DNA of 64,000 nucleotides from Desulfoluna spongiiphila (GCF_900101345.1 NZ_FMUX01000013.1:1-64000); one strand, 5' to 3'; shown: positions 33,242 to 42,090, numbered from the stretch's first letter. Notes: generated from the sequence alone by a model not told the origin. Made by a program: numbers and translations.

Positions 33242-33442
33242 TCAGGCCGTTTTGCTCGACCGGGAGACGTCTCCGGGGTTGACGCCATGCTGCTTTTTAT
33301 AGGACCGGATAAAGTGACTCACATTGGTATAGCCCACCTCCCAGGCTGTTTCACTGACATTGAGCTCTCCCTCCACCAGGTATTTATTGGCGAGCCGAGT
33401 GCACCCTTCTTCTGGGTTACCGGGCCTTGAGTATGGGTGCAT
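33242..33442 (-). pseudogene. C-terminal fragment of an AraC-family regulator
   Basis: Only the second helix-turn-helix of an AraC regulator remains: RLANKYLVEGELNVSETAWE, VGYTNVSHFIRSYKKQHGVN, PGD. The closest visible relative is the intact AraC gene at 40705 (VSEAAYDVGYANVSHFIRAY). The ligand-binding domain and first helix-turn-helix are gone; the thioesterase gene ends 21 bp upstream. It was probably the siderophore-responsive regulator (PchR/YbtA type) of this locus. Confidence 0.7.
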
Positions 33443-33463
33443 TCGACTCGTGAAATATCCGGG

Positions 33464-34261
33464 TTAAGGCGTCGTTGCGGCCGCATGGCGATCCGTCCGG
33501 AGGAGATACACTTCTTCGTGTATCAGAGTGGCAATTTTGCTGAGCAGGTTCTCTTTGTTTTTCAGGATGAAAAAATGGTCGCCGTCGACCATTTTAAGGG
33601 TGAAGCAAGACGAGGTGTATCGCGACCAGGTGATGAGTTCATCTCGGGTCGTTTCCGGATCGGACCTTCCCCCGAATGCCGTGATGGGACAGTGTAGTGG
33701 TGAAGACTCCCTGAGTCGGTAGGTTTCGTCTACGGTGAAATCGGCCCTGAGCATGGGAAGGAACAGGCCCGTGAGTTCCGGGTTGGTCAGAACGGCCTGG
33801 GGAGTCCTGGAGAACCGTTTGAGTTCGGTGATGAGCGCTTTGTCCGGGAGGTGATGAAGGGGTCTGGGTTCAGGGGTATGGGGTCCTCTGCTGGCCGCCA
33901 CGATCAGGTGGTGAGGTTCGATTCCCCACGATTTTCGCAAGGCCCTGGCCACCTCAAAGGCCACCCGGGCTCCAAGGCTGTGTCCGAAGAGAATAAACGG
34001 CATGTCCAGATAGGGGAGCATTGCCTCGGCGAGGGCCTCTACCAGCGAGGGCATGGAGGTGTATGGCGCTTCGGAAATACGGTTTTCCCTTCCGGGTGTT
34101 TGTACTGCGTACATCCCGACATGGGGTGGCAGGAGCCTCTCCCAGCCATGAAAAACAGATGCACCGCCGCCGGCGTAGGGAAGGGCGAAGAACCGGACAC
34201 GTTCTGTGTGTGCCGCGGGCTTGATGATGAACCATTTTGAAAGGCTCTGGGCAGGCGTCAT
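33464..34261 (-). CDS. Type II thioesterase (GrsT/YbtT-like, NRPS-associated)
   Basis: 265 residues. An alpha/beta-hydrolase of the thioesterase II family: FFALPYAGGGASVFHGWERL at the N-terminus, nucleophile elbow FGHSLGARVAFEVARAL, and catalytic His in VDGDHFFILKN. Such enzymes remove wrong acyl groups from carrier proteins of nonribosomal peptide or polyketide synthases. No synthetase is in the window, so this is a remnant or acts on a synthetase elsewhere. GAGGTATCT precedes the start, and a candidate promoter lies about 90 bp upstream. Confidence 0.87.
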   Translation of the reverse strand: MTPAQSLSKWFIIKPAAHTERVRFFALPYAGGGASVFHGWERLLPPHVGMYAVQTPGRENRISEAPYTSMPSLVEALAEAMLPYLDMPFILFGHSLGARVAFEVARALRKSWGIEPHHLIVAASRGPHTPEPRPLHHLPDKALITELKRFSRTPQAVLTNPELTGLFLPMLRADFTVDETYRLRESSPLHCPITAFGGRSDPETTRDELITWSRYTSSCFTLKMVDGDHFFILKNKENLLSKIATLIHEEVYLLRTDRHAAATTP

Positions 34262-34345
34262 AGATACCTCATTGAAGATAGTTGTTTAGGTGTGGTTGCG
34301 AAGTGAAAGAGGTATGGCAAGGCGAAAAAATTTAATCGATCTAAA

Positions 34346-34372
34346 ACTATAGTGGGGCCACTAACGTGTCAA
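34346..34372 (-). promoter_or_regulatory. Candidate promoter of the thioesterase gene with a palindrome in its spacer
   Basis: Read leftward: TTGACA (34367-34372), 15-bp spacer, TATAGT (34346-34351). The spacer contains AGTGGCCCCACT, an inverted repeat. A regulator bound there would overlap RNA polymerase. The short spacer suggests a regulated promoter (MerR-like or AraC-activated); this is inference. Confidence 0.45.
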
Positions 34373-34494
34373 ATAACGAATACTCATATTTCAGAATTGG
34401 GCATAAAAAAAACCTTTTGGAGTATTTGATTCAGGCGGGAATGACCGCCTGAAAATAATTCATTCGATGGGGCGATGATATCTATCCACCAGCC

Positions 34495-34814
34495 TCGGGT
34501 CTGACCCTTCAGGCAAAATGCTTGTCTGCGATGTGGAGGAGGCAATGGCCCTGGGTGCAGATGCCGTGTCCGTGCATGTGAAAATCGCCGCCCTGTGAAG
34601 GACGGCAAAGGCTTGCAGGCAATGGGGTATATCCCCTTTGGCCATGATGTATCCCTTCGGGGAGGGGGGGGCAGAGAGCCCTGCCTCCACTGGAATCGCT
34701 GCCCGTGTTGGTGTTGAACGCGGTGCGTACCTTATCAAATGCCCCAACACGGGAGACCCCCACTCCTTTCCTTTTTCAGAAACCGCAGCATACCCCGATC
34801 CGACATTTGAATAG
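34495..34814 (+). pseudogene. Decayed aldolase of the DeoC/LacD-ADTH synthase family
   Basis: Two frames together resemble 2-amino-3,7-dideoxy-D-threo-hept-6-ulosonate synthase/class I aldolases. First frame (to 34600): SDPSGKMLVCDVEEAMALGA then DAVSVHVKIAAL and stop, compared with the family's VEEAlrLGADAVSVHVNiG. Second frame (from about 34624): SPLAMMYPFGEGG and TGIAARVGVERGAYLIKCPN, TGD, compared with the family's P.laMmYPRG ... AARVgaELGADIVKt.YtGD. The catalytic Lys position is kept (YLIKC), but the N-terminal half of the barrel is missing and the frame is broken. Confidence 0.6.
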
Positions 34815-35015
34815 CCCGGGACGCAGGAAACCGTCATAGCTCTTGTGAAGTGTGTCGAGTTTCCGTAATAAATTTGCCGAAGCAAAAAAGTTTCCTTTAG
34901 GCGTTATCGCTTTTAGCGCGGCGGACGGGCATCCGGTACCCGGCGTGCCCGTGTGTTCGAAAATGGTTGATTTGTGTCGATGCAGCGTAACGGTTGCAGT
35001 CTAAGGAGTGACGGT
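34815..35015. other. Leader region of the second FyuA-like receptor
   Basis: About 200 bp with no gene. It contains the inverted repeat CGGGCATCCGGTACC/GGCGTGCCCG around 34925-34950 and, near the start, AAGGAG. No clear -35/-10 pair is visible. Confidence 0.35.
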
Positions 35016-37067
35016 ATGATGACATGTCGGTTTTCTGGGTTGGTGTTCCTGGGCCTTTTGTCCAGCATTCTTTTAATGGGCTCCACAGGGTATGCGGGGG
35101 AAGATTCCCCCGAATCGTATGAAGGAGAGACAATCACAGTGACGTCACGGAAGGTGGAAGAGAAGGTCAAGGATGTGCCTGCAAGCCTCTCCGTGTTTGA
35201 CGGGATGATGATCAAGGACAACAAGATAGGGGGTATCGATGAGCTGACCTATTTTGTCCCCAACCTGAGTTTTGACAAGCTCAACACCCACGAGACCACC
35301 TTGAGCTTTCGAGGTATCGGGGGGCTGCCGAGCATGAACAAGGTCTGGCTGATCAATGTGGACGGGGTGGCCATTCCCTACGTTGCCCTGGATACCTTCC
35401 TCGATACCGAGAGGGTGGAGGTGCTCAGGGCAGGACAGGGGGCCCTGTACGGCCGGAACACACAGGCCGGGGTTGTAAACATCATCACAAAAGACCCCGG
35501 CGAGACGCCCGAGTTCGAGGGAGGGATCTCCTATGGGTCCTACAATACCATGGAGGCCCGAGCGATTTTCAGCACCTCCCTTACCGACCAGTCGGGTCTG
35601 CGTGCCTCGTTTAAGGCCTCCTCATCGGACGGCTACTTTGAAAACGATTTTTACAACGCCGATGACACCAACGATGACACCCAGTACACGGGGGCATTGA
35701 AATACACCCACCGTGCCGGAGACTCAGATATCGAATTGTCGGTTTTCGCCGACAGCTACGATTCCGGGTACGATACCCTGGTGCCCCTTTCCGAAGGCCC
35801 TTCCTACCATACCCGAAACAATGAAACCGGAAAAAACAAGGGCTCCCACGTGACCCCCATCCTCACCTTCAACCGGGAGATGGGCATCGGCACCTTGACC
35901 ACCGTCACGAGCTACACCGATTCGGAGTACGAGATCCTGGCCGACTTTGACTTCACGGAAAAAGATATCTTTGTGTTCGGTTACGAGGAAAATTACAACA
36001 CCTTCTCCCAGGAGGCCCGCCTGGCAGGAAAGACTGGCAATGTCAGCTGGCTCGGTGGAATCTACGGCATGTACGAGGAGCTGGACCTCCAGACGGACAT
36101 GACCTTTGGGCAGGATGCGCCTCAGAGCCAGGGGATGACCATGCAGCAGATGTCCACCGTCGATACCGTCAACGTTGCCGCCTTTGGCGAGGTGAAATGG
36201 GATTTTGCGTCCCGATGGCAGTGGGCGGGGTCCCTGCGGGCGAATTATGAGAAAAAGGACCTGGACTGGAACGGCCCCATGGACACCAGCCTGGACATGG
36301 ACGAGGACTGGTCTGCCCTGCTTCCCGCCACGAGTCTTACCTTTGCCGTCAACGACGAAAACAATGTCTACACAGCCATCTCCACCGGTTACCATGCCGG
36401 GGACTACTCGGCCAACCAGGTGAAAAAAGAGCTGGTGGAGCAGGTGGTGGACCCCGAATATGCCGTCACCTATGAAATCGGGTGGAAAAGCGATCTCATG
36501 GACAAGCGCCTGAGGGCCAATGCGGCTGTGTTCTACACGGACTGGCGGGACATGCAGGTGAATGTGACCAGCCCAGGAGGAGACGGCGGCATGGCCATTT
36601 CCCGGCGGGAAAATGCCGGTGAGGCCCACAGCATCGGGTTTGAATCCGACGTCTCCTTCCGTCCGGTTCAGGGCTTTGAACTCTATGGCGCCTTAGGGAT
36701 CATCGACATTGAGTTTGACGATTACGAGATCAACAAATCCACCGGCACCAACCTCGAGGGAAACAAGATCCCCAACACACCGGAGTACAAGTTTACCCTG
36801 GGGAGTACCTACTTTTTCAACGGTGGGTTCTTCATGAACGGGTGCGCCTCGTTTGTCGGGGAAACGTATCTTGACGAGTACAACAAGGTCGAACAGGACC
36901 CCTATACCCTCATGAACGCTTCCGTGGGGTACGAGACGGAGCGCTGGACGGCCAGGGTGTACGGGAAAAACCTTCTGGACGAGGAGTTTTACGTCCATCA
37001 CTTCAACGGCGCGGGCCGTGCAGGGGATCCCCTCATGGTGGGGGCGGAAGTGAGCGTTCGGCTTTAG
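35016..37067 (+). CDS. TonB-dependent outer-membrane receptor (FyuA-like)
   Basis: 683 residues from ATG 35016 (AGGAG at 35004-35008, 7 nt upstream). Signal peptide FSGLVFLGLLSSILLMGSTG YAG; TonB-box-like ETITVTSRK; plug with VPASLSVFDGMMI, TTLSFRGIGG, TERVEVLRAGQGALYGRNTQ, AGVVNIITKDPG; barrel ending GAEVSVRL. It resembles the receptor at 30895 in plug wording. It lies 51 bp before feoA in the same direction, so the receptor and the ferrous-iron importer may share a transcript. That would be an uncommon pairing of Fe(III)-siderophore and Fe(II) uptake. Confidence 0.87.
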   Translation: MMTCRFSGLVFLGLLSSILLMGSTGYAGEDSPESYEGETITVTSRKVEEKVKDVPASLSVFDGMMIKDNKIGGIDELTYFVPNLSFDKLNTHETTLSFRGIGGLPSMNKVWLINVDGVAIPYVALDTFLDTERVEVLRAGQGALYGRNTQAGVVNIITKDPGETPEFEGGISYGSYNTMEARAIFSTSLTDQSGLRASFKASSSDGYFENDFYNADDTNDDTQYTGALKYTHRAGDSDIELSVFADSYDSGYDTLVPLSEGPSYHTRNNETGKNKGSHVTPILTFNREMGIGTLTTVTSYTDSEYEILADFDFTEKDIFVFGYEENYNTFSQEARLAGKTGNVSWLGGIYGMYEELDLQTDMTFGQDAPQSQGMTMQQMSTVDTVNVAAFGEVKWDFASRWQWAGSLRANYEKKDLDWNGPMDTSLDMDEDWSALLPATSLTFAVNDENNVYTAISTGYHAGDYSANQVKKELVEQVVDPEYAVTYEIGWKSDLMDKRLRANAAVFYTDWRDMQVNVTSPGGDGGMAISRRENAGEAHSIGFESDVSFRPVQGFELYGALGIIDIEFDDYEINKSTGTNLEGNKIPNTPEYKFTLGSTYFFNGGFFMNGCASFVGETYLDEYNKVEQDPYTLMNASVGYETERWTARVYGKNLLDEEFYVHHFNGAGRAGDPLMVGAEVSVRL

Positions 37068-37118
37068 GGGGCGGCTCCGTGGGAGGCGCAACCCGATTTT
37101 TAGTGAAAGGGGTTGAAG

Positions 37119-37379
37119 ATGACGCAAAACAGTCAGGAGCTGTCGCTGGACCGAACCGGGACCGGCCATCGGGTACGCATCAAACAGTTGAACGGGGGGC
37201 GGCATTTTATCAGCAGGGCCACCGGTATCGGTTTTACGCCGGGTGCCTTGGTGGTTGTCCTCCAGAATTACAAGGTGGGGCCGCTTATTGTCTATCTGCG
37301 GGATACCCAGGTGGCCATCGGGCGCGGTGAAGCGCGAAAAATCATTGTAGGGAAAGAGCCAACGTCATGTCGAATATAG
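37119..37379 (+). CDS. feoA: FeoA-domain protein
   Basis: 86 residues from ATG 37119 with AAAGGGG 6 nt upstream. SH3-like FeoA fold: VRIKQLNGGRHFISRATGIG, FTPGALVVVLQNYKVGPLIV, and VAIGRGEARKIIV. FeoA is a small cytoplasmic partner needed for ferrous-iron import by FeoB. Its 3' end overlaps the feoB start by 13 bp, so the two are translationally coupled. Confidence 0.9.
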   Translation: MTQNSQELSLDRTGTGHRVRIKQLNGGRHFISRATGIGFTPGALVVVLQNYKVGPLIVYLRDTQVAIGRGEARKIIVGKEPTSCRI

Positions 37380-39436
37380 CAGCAGTTGCGCACGAGCCGG
37401 TTTTTACCGTTGCCGTGGCGGGACAGCCCAACACGGGAAAATCCACGTTGTTCAATACCCTTACCGGCTCCAGCCAGCATGTGGGGAACTGGCCGGGCAA
37501 GACCGTGGAAAAAAAGAGCGGCATTTTTGAGACAGACCACGCTGTGTACAACGTGGTGGACCTGCCGGGGACCTACAGCCTCTCTGCGAACTCCCAGGAA
37601 GAGCTGATCGCCCGGGAGTTTATCGTGGAGCAGCGACCGGATCTTATCGTGGTTGTGGTGGATGCCTCCCAGCTGGAACGCTCCTTTTATATGGCGGCAG
37701 AGGTCATGGCCATGCGCGTACCGGTTCTCATCGCCTTGAACATGATGGATGTGGCCGACGCCCAGGGCAAGCGCATCGATGTCGGACACATGGAGGCGGC
37801 CCTGGGGGTTCGTGTGGTTCCCATGACAGCGTCCAGACAGGAGGGGGTTGCCGATTTGATCGAAGCCATCGAAGCGGGCAGCACCCGGGGGGACGCCATG
37901 GAAACCGGGACCTGGGGCATCGACGGGGCGCTTCGGGATACCTTTGGCGAGGTAAAGGGGCAGGTGGCGGATCACCTTCCCGACGGGTACCATCCGGACT
38001 GGGTGGTGCTCAAGCTCCTGGAGCATGATGCGAAGCTGGGCGGGGTGATGGAAAAGGCCATGGGGGCAGACCGGTGGGGTGCTGTCCGTGACCGCATGGC
38101 CACCGGAATGTCAGGCCTGACTGCTGTGGCAGAGGCACGCTATGACTGGGTCCTGAAGCGTCTCCACGGGTGTGTGACCACGCTGGAAGCGAATGACGGG
38201 CACCCCGGAAGGGGGCGGTTTGACAGGTTTGCCACCCATCCGGTGTGGGGCGCCCTGTTCAGCGTGGGGGTTATCCTGGTGGGCTTTTTTCTGGCTGCGT
38301 GCATCGGTTTTTCTTGTGTGGGGTTGCTGCAGCCCGTCACCACCGCCTCCATCGGGGCGGTGGAGGCGGCGTTTGCAGGGGCGCTACCCGTGTTGTGCGA
38401 TATGATCACCCAGGGTGTCATCCCGGGGGTGTTCATGGTGTTCTGCATGTCCTCTTTTGTGTTCGGTATCCTGGTGCTGATCGGGTTCCTTGAAGACATC
38501 GGGTACCTGCCGAGGATGGCCTATGTGGCGGATATCCTCATGAACAGGATCGGACTCCATGGCAAGTCCTTTATGCCCCTGTTCATGGGGTTTGGGTGCA
38601 ATATCGCCGCGGTGATGGGAACCCGCGTCATCGACTCGTCGCGGCAACGGTTCCTGACGATTTTTCTGTCGTCCCTGATTCCCTGCCCGGGGGTGATGGT
38701 CACCTGCGCCTTTATCGTGACCATTTTTTTTGGTCATGTTGCCTCCCTGGTGGTTGTGGCCATGGGCGGCGCCCTTCTTCTTCAGCTGATTCTCACCTCA
38801 TTGCTTGTGGGGCGAACGGTGTTGCCCGGTACCTCAACGGGCATGGTGATGGAGCTGCCCCCCTATCACAGGCCCAATGCAAAGACGATCTGGAGCTATG
38901 CATGGCTTCACTACAAGGGGTACCTGAAGAAGGGGGGGACGTTGATCGCGGCCATTATTCTCATGGTCTGGGCCCTCTCCTATTTTCCGACGGGCAACAT
39001 GAACGACAGCTACCTCGCTGCCATGGGCAAGGCCCTGGAGCCCCTGGGGCAGTTGATGGGTATGGACTGGAAGCTGTTGACCTGTCTGTGCGTGGCCTTT
39101 TTTTCCAAGGAAGCGGCCCTTGCCGCCATGGGGGTTATTTACGGCCTGCATGCCTCGGACGGATCCCTGATGAGTGTGGTGATGGAGAGCATCGCCCAGG
39201 GACAGCTTGCCAGCCACACCCAGCTCGCCGATTTCCTTGCGGTCTCCATTTCGAGGCCCAGCGCACTGGCCTTTGTCTTCGCCATTTTGTTTTCCATCCC
39301 CTGTTACTCCACCGTGGGGGTGATCTATTTTGAAACCAAATCCATGAAGTGGACTGTGGGCACCGTGGCGTATTACTCCCTGCTCTCCTTTGTGTGGGGC
39401 GTGCTGGCCTATCGTGTGGGGCTTCTTCTGTTTTGA
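37367..39436 (+). CDS. feoB: Ferrous iron transporter FeoB
   Basis: 689 residues. N-terminal GTPase: G1 GQPNTGKST (19-27), the G2 region VGNWPGKTVEKK, G3 DLPGTYSL, G4 NMMD. Then the FeoB helical spacer, and the membrane domain with the two Gate motifs (FVFGILVLIGFLEDIGYLPR, CNIAAVMGTR, SLIPCPGVMVTCAF, LAAMGVIYGL). It imports Fe2+ across the inner membrane. Slightly shorter than the E. coli protein (773). There is no feoC visible downstream. No Fur box is evident by eye in front of the receptor-feoAB group. Confidence 0.95.
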   Translation: MSNIAAVAHEPVFTVAVAGQPNTGKSTLFNTLTGSSQHVGNWPGKTVEKKSGIFETDHAVYNVVDLPGTYSLSANSQEELIAREFIVEQRPDLIVVVVDASQLERSFYMAAEVMAMRVPVLIALNMMDVADAQGKRIDVGHMEAALGVRVVPMTASRQEGVADLIEAIEAGSTRGDAMETGTWGIDGALRDTFGEVKGQVADHLPDGYHPDWVVLKLLEHDAKLGGVMEKAMGADRWGAVRDRMATGMSGLTAVAEARYDWVLKRLHGCVTTLEANDGHPGRGRFDRFATHPVWGALFSVGVILVGFFLAACIGFSCVGLLQPVTTASIGAVEAAFAGALPVLCDMITQGVIPGVFMVFCMSSFVFGILVLIGFLEDIGYLPRMAYVADILMNRIGLHGKSFMPLFMGFGCNIAAVMGTRVIDSSRQRFLTIFLSSLIPCPGVMVTCAFIVTIFFGHVASLVVVAMGGALLLQLILTSLLVGRTVLPGTSTGMVMELPPYHRPNAKTIWSYAWLHYKGYLKKGGTLIAAIILMVWALSYFPTGNMNDSYLAAMGKALEPLGQLMGMDWKLLTCLCVAFFSKEAALAAMGVIYGLHASDGSLMSVVMESIAQGQLASHTQLADFLAVSISRPSALAFVFAILFSIPCYSTVGVIYFETKSMKWTVGTVAYYSLLSFVWGVLAYRVGLLLF

Positions 39437-39553
39437 TTTGCTAACCATTTAATTTTCCAGATGTTTGGTGGATAGAGAAGGCGCCATCGCCCAGTGATTT
39501 TTTAATGATGTCTTGTTGCGTAGGCTTAAAAAGTTTGTCAACCCAAAAAGAGC

Positions 39554-39582
39554 TTGACATGCCTTTATCTCCTCCGTAGCAT
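39554..39582 (+). promoter_or_regulatory. Sigma70-type promoter of the O-methyltransferase gene
   Basis: TTGACA (39554-39559), 17-bp spacer, TAGCAT (39577-39582), followed by about 40 nt of leader to the start at 39629. The -35 is perfect and the spacing optimal. Confidence 0.65.
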
Positions 39583-39628
39583 AGACAGAAATATAAACGA
39601 TGCGTTTTTAACTAATAAGGAACACACT

Positions 39629-40651
39629 ATGAACTTTCCGGAACTTACCGTTGATTTTAAAGATACGTGCAACATGCTGTTCATCGCTCACATGCCGCAG
39701 ATCCTCGGCACGGCCGTTGACCTGCGCCTTTTTGACGCCCTGGCCGCAGAGCCCATGGGGACGGAGCATCTTGCCCGTGAATTGGGCACCGACTCCGATA
39801 TGACCCTGTCGCTGCTGGAGATCCTTCGTGAAGGGGGCTATCTGGCCGAAAGGGCCGGCGATTATTCTCTGAACCCCGTCGCCCGGGAGTTTTTCGTGTC
39901 GTCCTCCCCTGCGTTCCAGGGACGGGTGCTGACGGCCATGGCCAACATGTCCGGTCTGCTGGGAAACGCTCGGGAGATCATGACCCAGGGCGGGCCCGCC
40001 CACGATGATAAACTATGGGCCAACGAGGAGATGATGGAGACCATGCTGCAGGGAGGTCGGGGCGGCAAGATACAGAGCGCAGCAGCGTTTATCGCATCGC
40101 TTCCTGAATTTTCATCCATGCGTCGCATGTGCGACATCGCGGGCAGCTTCGGGTATTTTTCCATGGGAATCCTGGACCGCCACCCTGAGATGTCCGCGGT
40201 TGTGTGTGATCTTCCGGAGGTTGCCGAAGCTGCCGGATCGTATATCGAAAAGGCGGGCTACGAAGGACGCCTTGAGGCGCGGGGCGTGGATTTGGCATCC
40301 GGCGGGGATTTCGGTGAGGGGTACGACCTGGTGTTTGTCTCCAACTACCTCTACGAGTGGAGCCTCGATCACCGCCTGGTCGATTTTCTGAAGCGTGTCC
40401 GTTCCGCCCTTACCCCCGGCGGGGTGTTTGTCTCCAGACACATGACCCTGGATGTGAGGGGGGAGGATCTTAAGAGCCAGCTGATCATGGAGTACATGAC
40501 CCGCCTCGGGGGGTACCCCACCCATGCCATCTCAGAGGCACGCCTTACCGAGGCGCTTACCGAGGCCGGCTTTTGCGATTTTACCGTGAGAAAACCCGAA
40601 GACGGCTCCTATGACAACACCCTGGACATTGCCGCACGAGTGGCGCCATAA
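39629..40651 (+). CDS. O-methyltransferase-type SAM-dependent methyltransferase
   Basis: 340 residues from ATG 39629 (TAAGGA upstream). An N-terminal winged-helix dimerisation domain (LGTAVDLRLFDALAAEPMGT, LARELGTDSDMTLSLLEILR) precedes the SAM domain (MCDIAGSFGYFSMGILDRHP, VVCDLPEVAEAA, YDLVFVSNYLYEWS), as in COMT/ASMT-like O-methyltransferases (Methyltransf_2). The glycine-rich loop reads DIAGSFGYF rather than DVGGGxG. Enzymes of this kind methylate small aromatic or polyketide hydroxyls. It may belong to secondary metabolism with the AraC gene behind it. Confidence 0.8.
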   Translation: MNFPELTVDFKDTCNMLFIAHMPQILGTAVDLRLFDALAAEPMGTEHLARELGTDSDMTLSLLEILREGGYLAERAGDYSLNPVAREFFVSSSPAFQGRVLTAMANMSGLLGNAREIMTQGGPAHDDKLWANEEMMETMLQGGRGGKIQSAAAFIASLPEFSSMRRMCDIAGSFGYFSMGILDRHPEMSAVVCDLPEVAEAAGSYIEKAGYEGRLEARGVDLASGGDFGEGYDLVFVSNYLYEWSLDHRLVDFLKRVRSALTPGGVFVSRHMTLDVRGEDLKSQLIMEYMTRLGGYPTHAISEARLTEALTEAGFCDFTVRKPEDGSYDNTLDIAARVAP

Positions 40652-40704
40652 AACCAAACGGTTTTTATGTGCCCCATGGTGCCGATGGATGTCCTTATAA
40701 CCGC

Positions 40705-41742
40705 ATGAGACCACCGATGGAACGAGACATGTTTCAGGAGAGACCAGAAGACGACGACGCCGCTTTTTTTTGCAGTGATTATCGCAAAACCTCAGAGACG
40801 TCTCCCTATGGGGAGGTGACGAGTTCCTTTGCAGGACTTAAAGGGGACTCTGGCTGCTATGAGGTGATTCCCATCCGCTGCGGACTCTATCTCACCGTGG
40901 GGCGTTTCTGTGCGAGCCGGCCGCTGGTACTGGACTTTGAAATCGCCGGTGCGCCCATTGACTTCGAATACTGGCTCAGCGGATCCGGGGAGTGCCGGCT
41001 GCAGGGCCTGGGGCCGAGCCCCTCGGTACTTCAAAGCGGTGCCGGAGCCATGAACGCCAGCTACGCCCCGGATACATCGGGGCGTTGCATGTCGGTGGGG
41101 GATGCGGATATCTGCATCGTGGGGCTCTCTGTGGATCCGGTGCTCCTTTACACCCTGGCGGGGGACGATGCCGCCGGCTTTCCCCATCGGCTCCGTCCCA
41201 CCTCCGAAGGCCGGGTCAGGGACAAGTTTACACTGAAAGGGAGCCTTTGCCCGGCCATGCAGTCGGCCTGCCATCAGATCCTTACCTGCCCCTTCACCGG
41301 AGGGTGTCGGGACCTCTTTCTGGAGAGCAAAGCCCTTGAACTTCTCTCCCTGCAGGTGAACGCCCTGTCGTCGTCCCCTGACGCGTCCGGCCGAGGACTT
41401 ACCCGGCGGGACACCGACAGGATCCATGACGCCAGGGATTGTCTCATCTCCGACCTGAAACATCCTCCCACCATTGCCATGCTTGCCCGGCAAACGGGCA
41501 TCAACGAAACCAAGCTCAAGGCCGGCTTTCGAAGCGTCTACGGCACAACCATTTTCGACTACCTGAGGCGCCATAAAATGGAGGTGGCACGCATCTGGCT
41601 GGAAGAGGGTGGGAAAAATGTCAGTGAAGCCGCCTATGACGTAGGGTATGCCAATGTCAGCCATTTTATCAGGGCCTATCGCACCGTGTTCGGTGTGAAC
41701 CCCGGAGATTACGTGAGGCGCAATCGGTTGGTGATGTCCTGA
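40705..41742 (+). CDS. AraC-family transcriptional regulator (PchR-like)
   Basis: About 345 residues if ATG 40705 is used; 40717 and 40729 are also possible, none with a strong ribosome site. The N-terminal domain is unrecognised (IPIRCGLYLTVGRFCASRPL). The C-terminal AraC domain has both helix-turn-helices: TIAMLARQTGINETKLKAGF, RSVYGTTIFDYLRRHKMEVA, then NVSEAAYDVGYANVSHFIRA, FGVNPGDYVR. 'GINETKLKAGFRSVYGTTIFDYLR' is characteristic of PchR/siderophore-responsive regulators. It may control the iron genes around it. The fragment at 33242 is a relative. Confidence 0.85.
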   Translation: MRPPMERDMFQERPEDDDAAFFCSDYRKTSETSPYGEVTSSFAGLKGDSGCYEVIPIRCGLYLTVGRFCASRPLVLDFEIAGAPIDFEYWLSGSGECRLQGLGPSPSVLQSGAGAMNASYAPDTSGRCMSVGDADICIVGLSVDPVLLYTLAGDDAAGFPHRLRPTSEGRVRDKFTLKGSLCPAMQSACHQILTCPFTGGCRDLFLESKALELLSLQVNALSSSPDASGRGLTRRDTDRIHDARDCLISDLKHPPTIAMLARQTGINETKLKAGFRSVYGTTIFDYLRRHKMEVARIWLEEGGKNVSEAAYDVGYANVSHFIRAYRTVFGVNPGDYVRRNRLVMS

Positions 41743-41836
41743 CGTTTCAGACCCACGTAACCCACGCGGCTGGGTAGAACCCGTCGATTCAACAGAAAGA
41801 AAACATGTGCAGATCACCATGTGTTTTAAGGGTGCT

Positions 41837-42090
41837 ATGATTTATTCTCATGGATTTGAGAATTGGTATGTCCTCCATACGGTCGCCGGCCAAGAAGAGC
41901 AGGTCGCCATAAAGCTGAACACGCTCTTGAATCAGTCCTTGTCGTTTTACCTGCCCAGAAAGGAAGTGATTCATACCGTAGATTTTCCATCCTATGGAGG
42001 CCCATTGGTTCAGGGCGGTCCCCGGGGAGCAGAACAGGATACTGCCGGTTCGCCTTGAACCTCTTTGGGGGAGCTTTAGAGGGGGCATGC
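41837..42090 (+). pseudogene. Truncated, frameshifted NusG/RfaH-like antiterminator
   Basis: ATG 41837 opens MIYSHGFENWYVLHTVAGQE, EQVAIKLNTLLNQSLSFYLP, RKEVIHT: the N-terminal NGN domain of NusG-family proteins (WYVLHTVAGQEEQVAIKLN). After about 41975 the expected sequence shifts frame (HWFRAVPGEQNRILP fits NusG's 'vPGv..iL'), and no KOW domain follows. LoaP/UpxY-type NusG paralogues often precede long polysaccharide or antibiotic operons, but none is here now. Confidence 0.55.

Noticed and set aside
34384..34885. Reverse-strand open frames upstream of the second receptor
   Set aside because: They lie opposite the aldolase pseudogene, whose forward frames show family motifs; the reverse frames do not.
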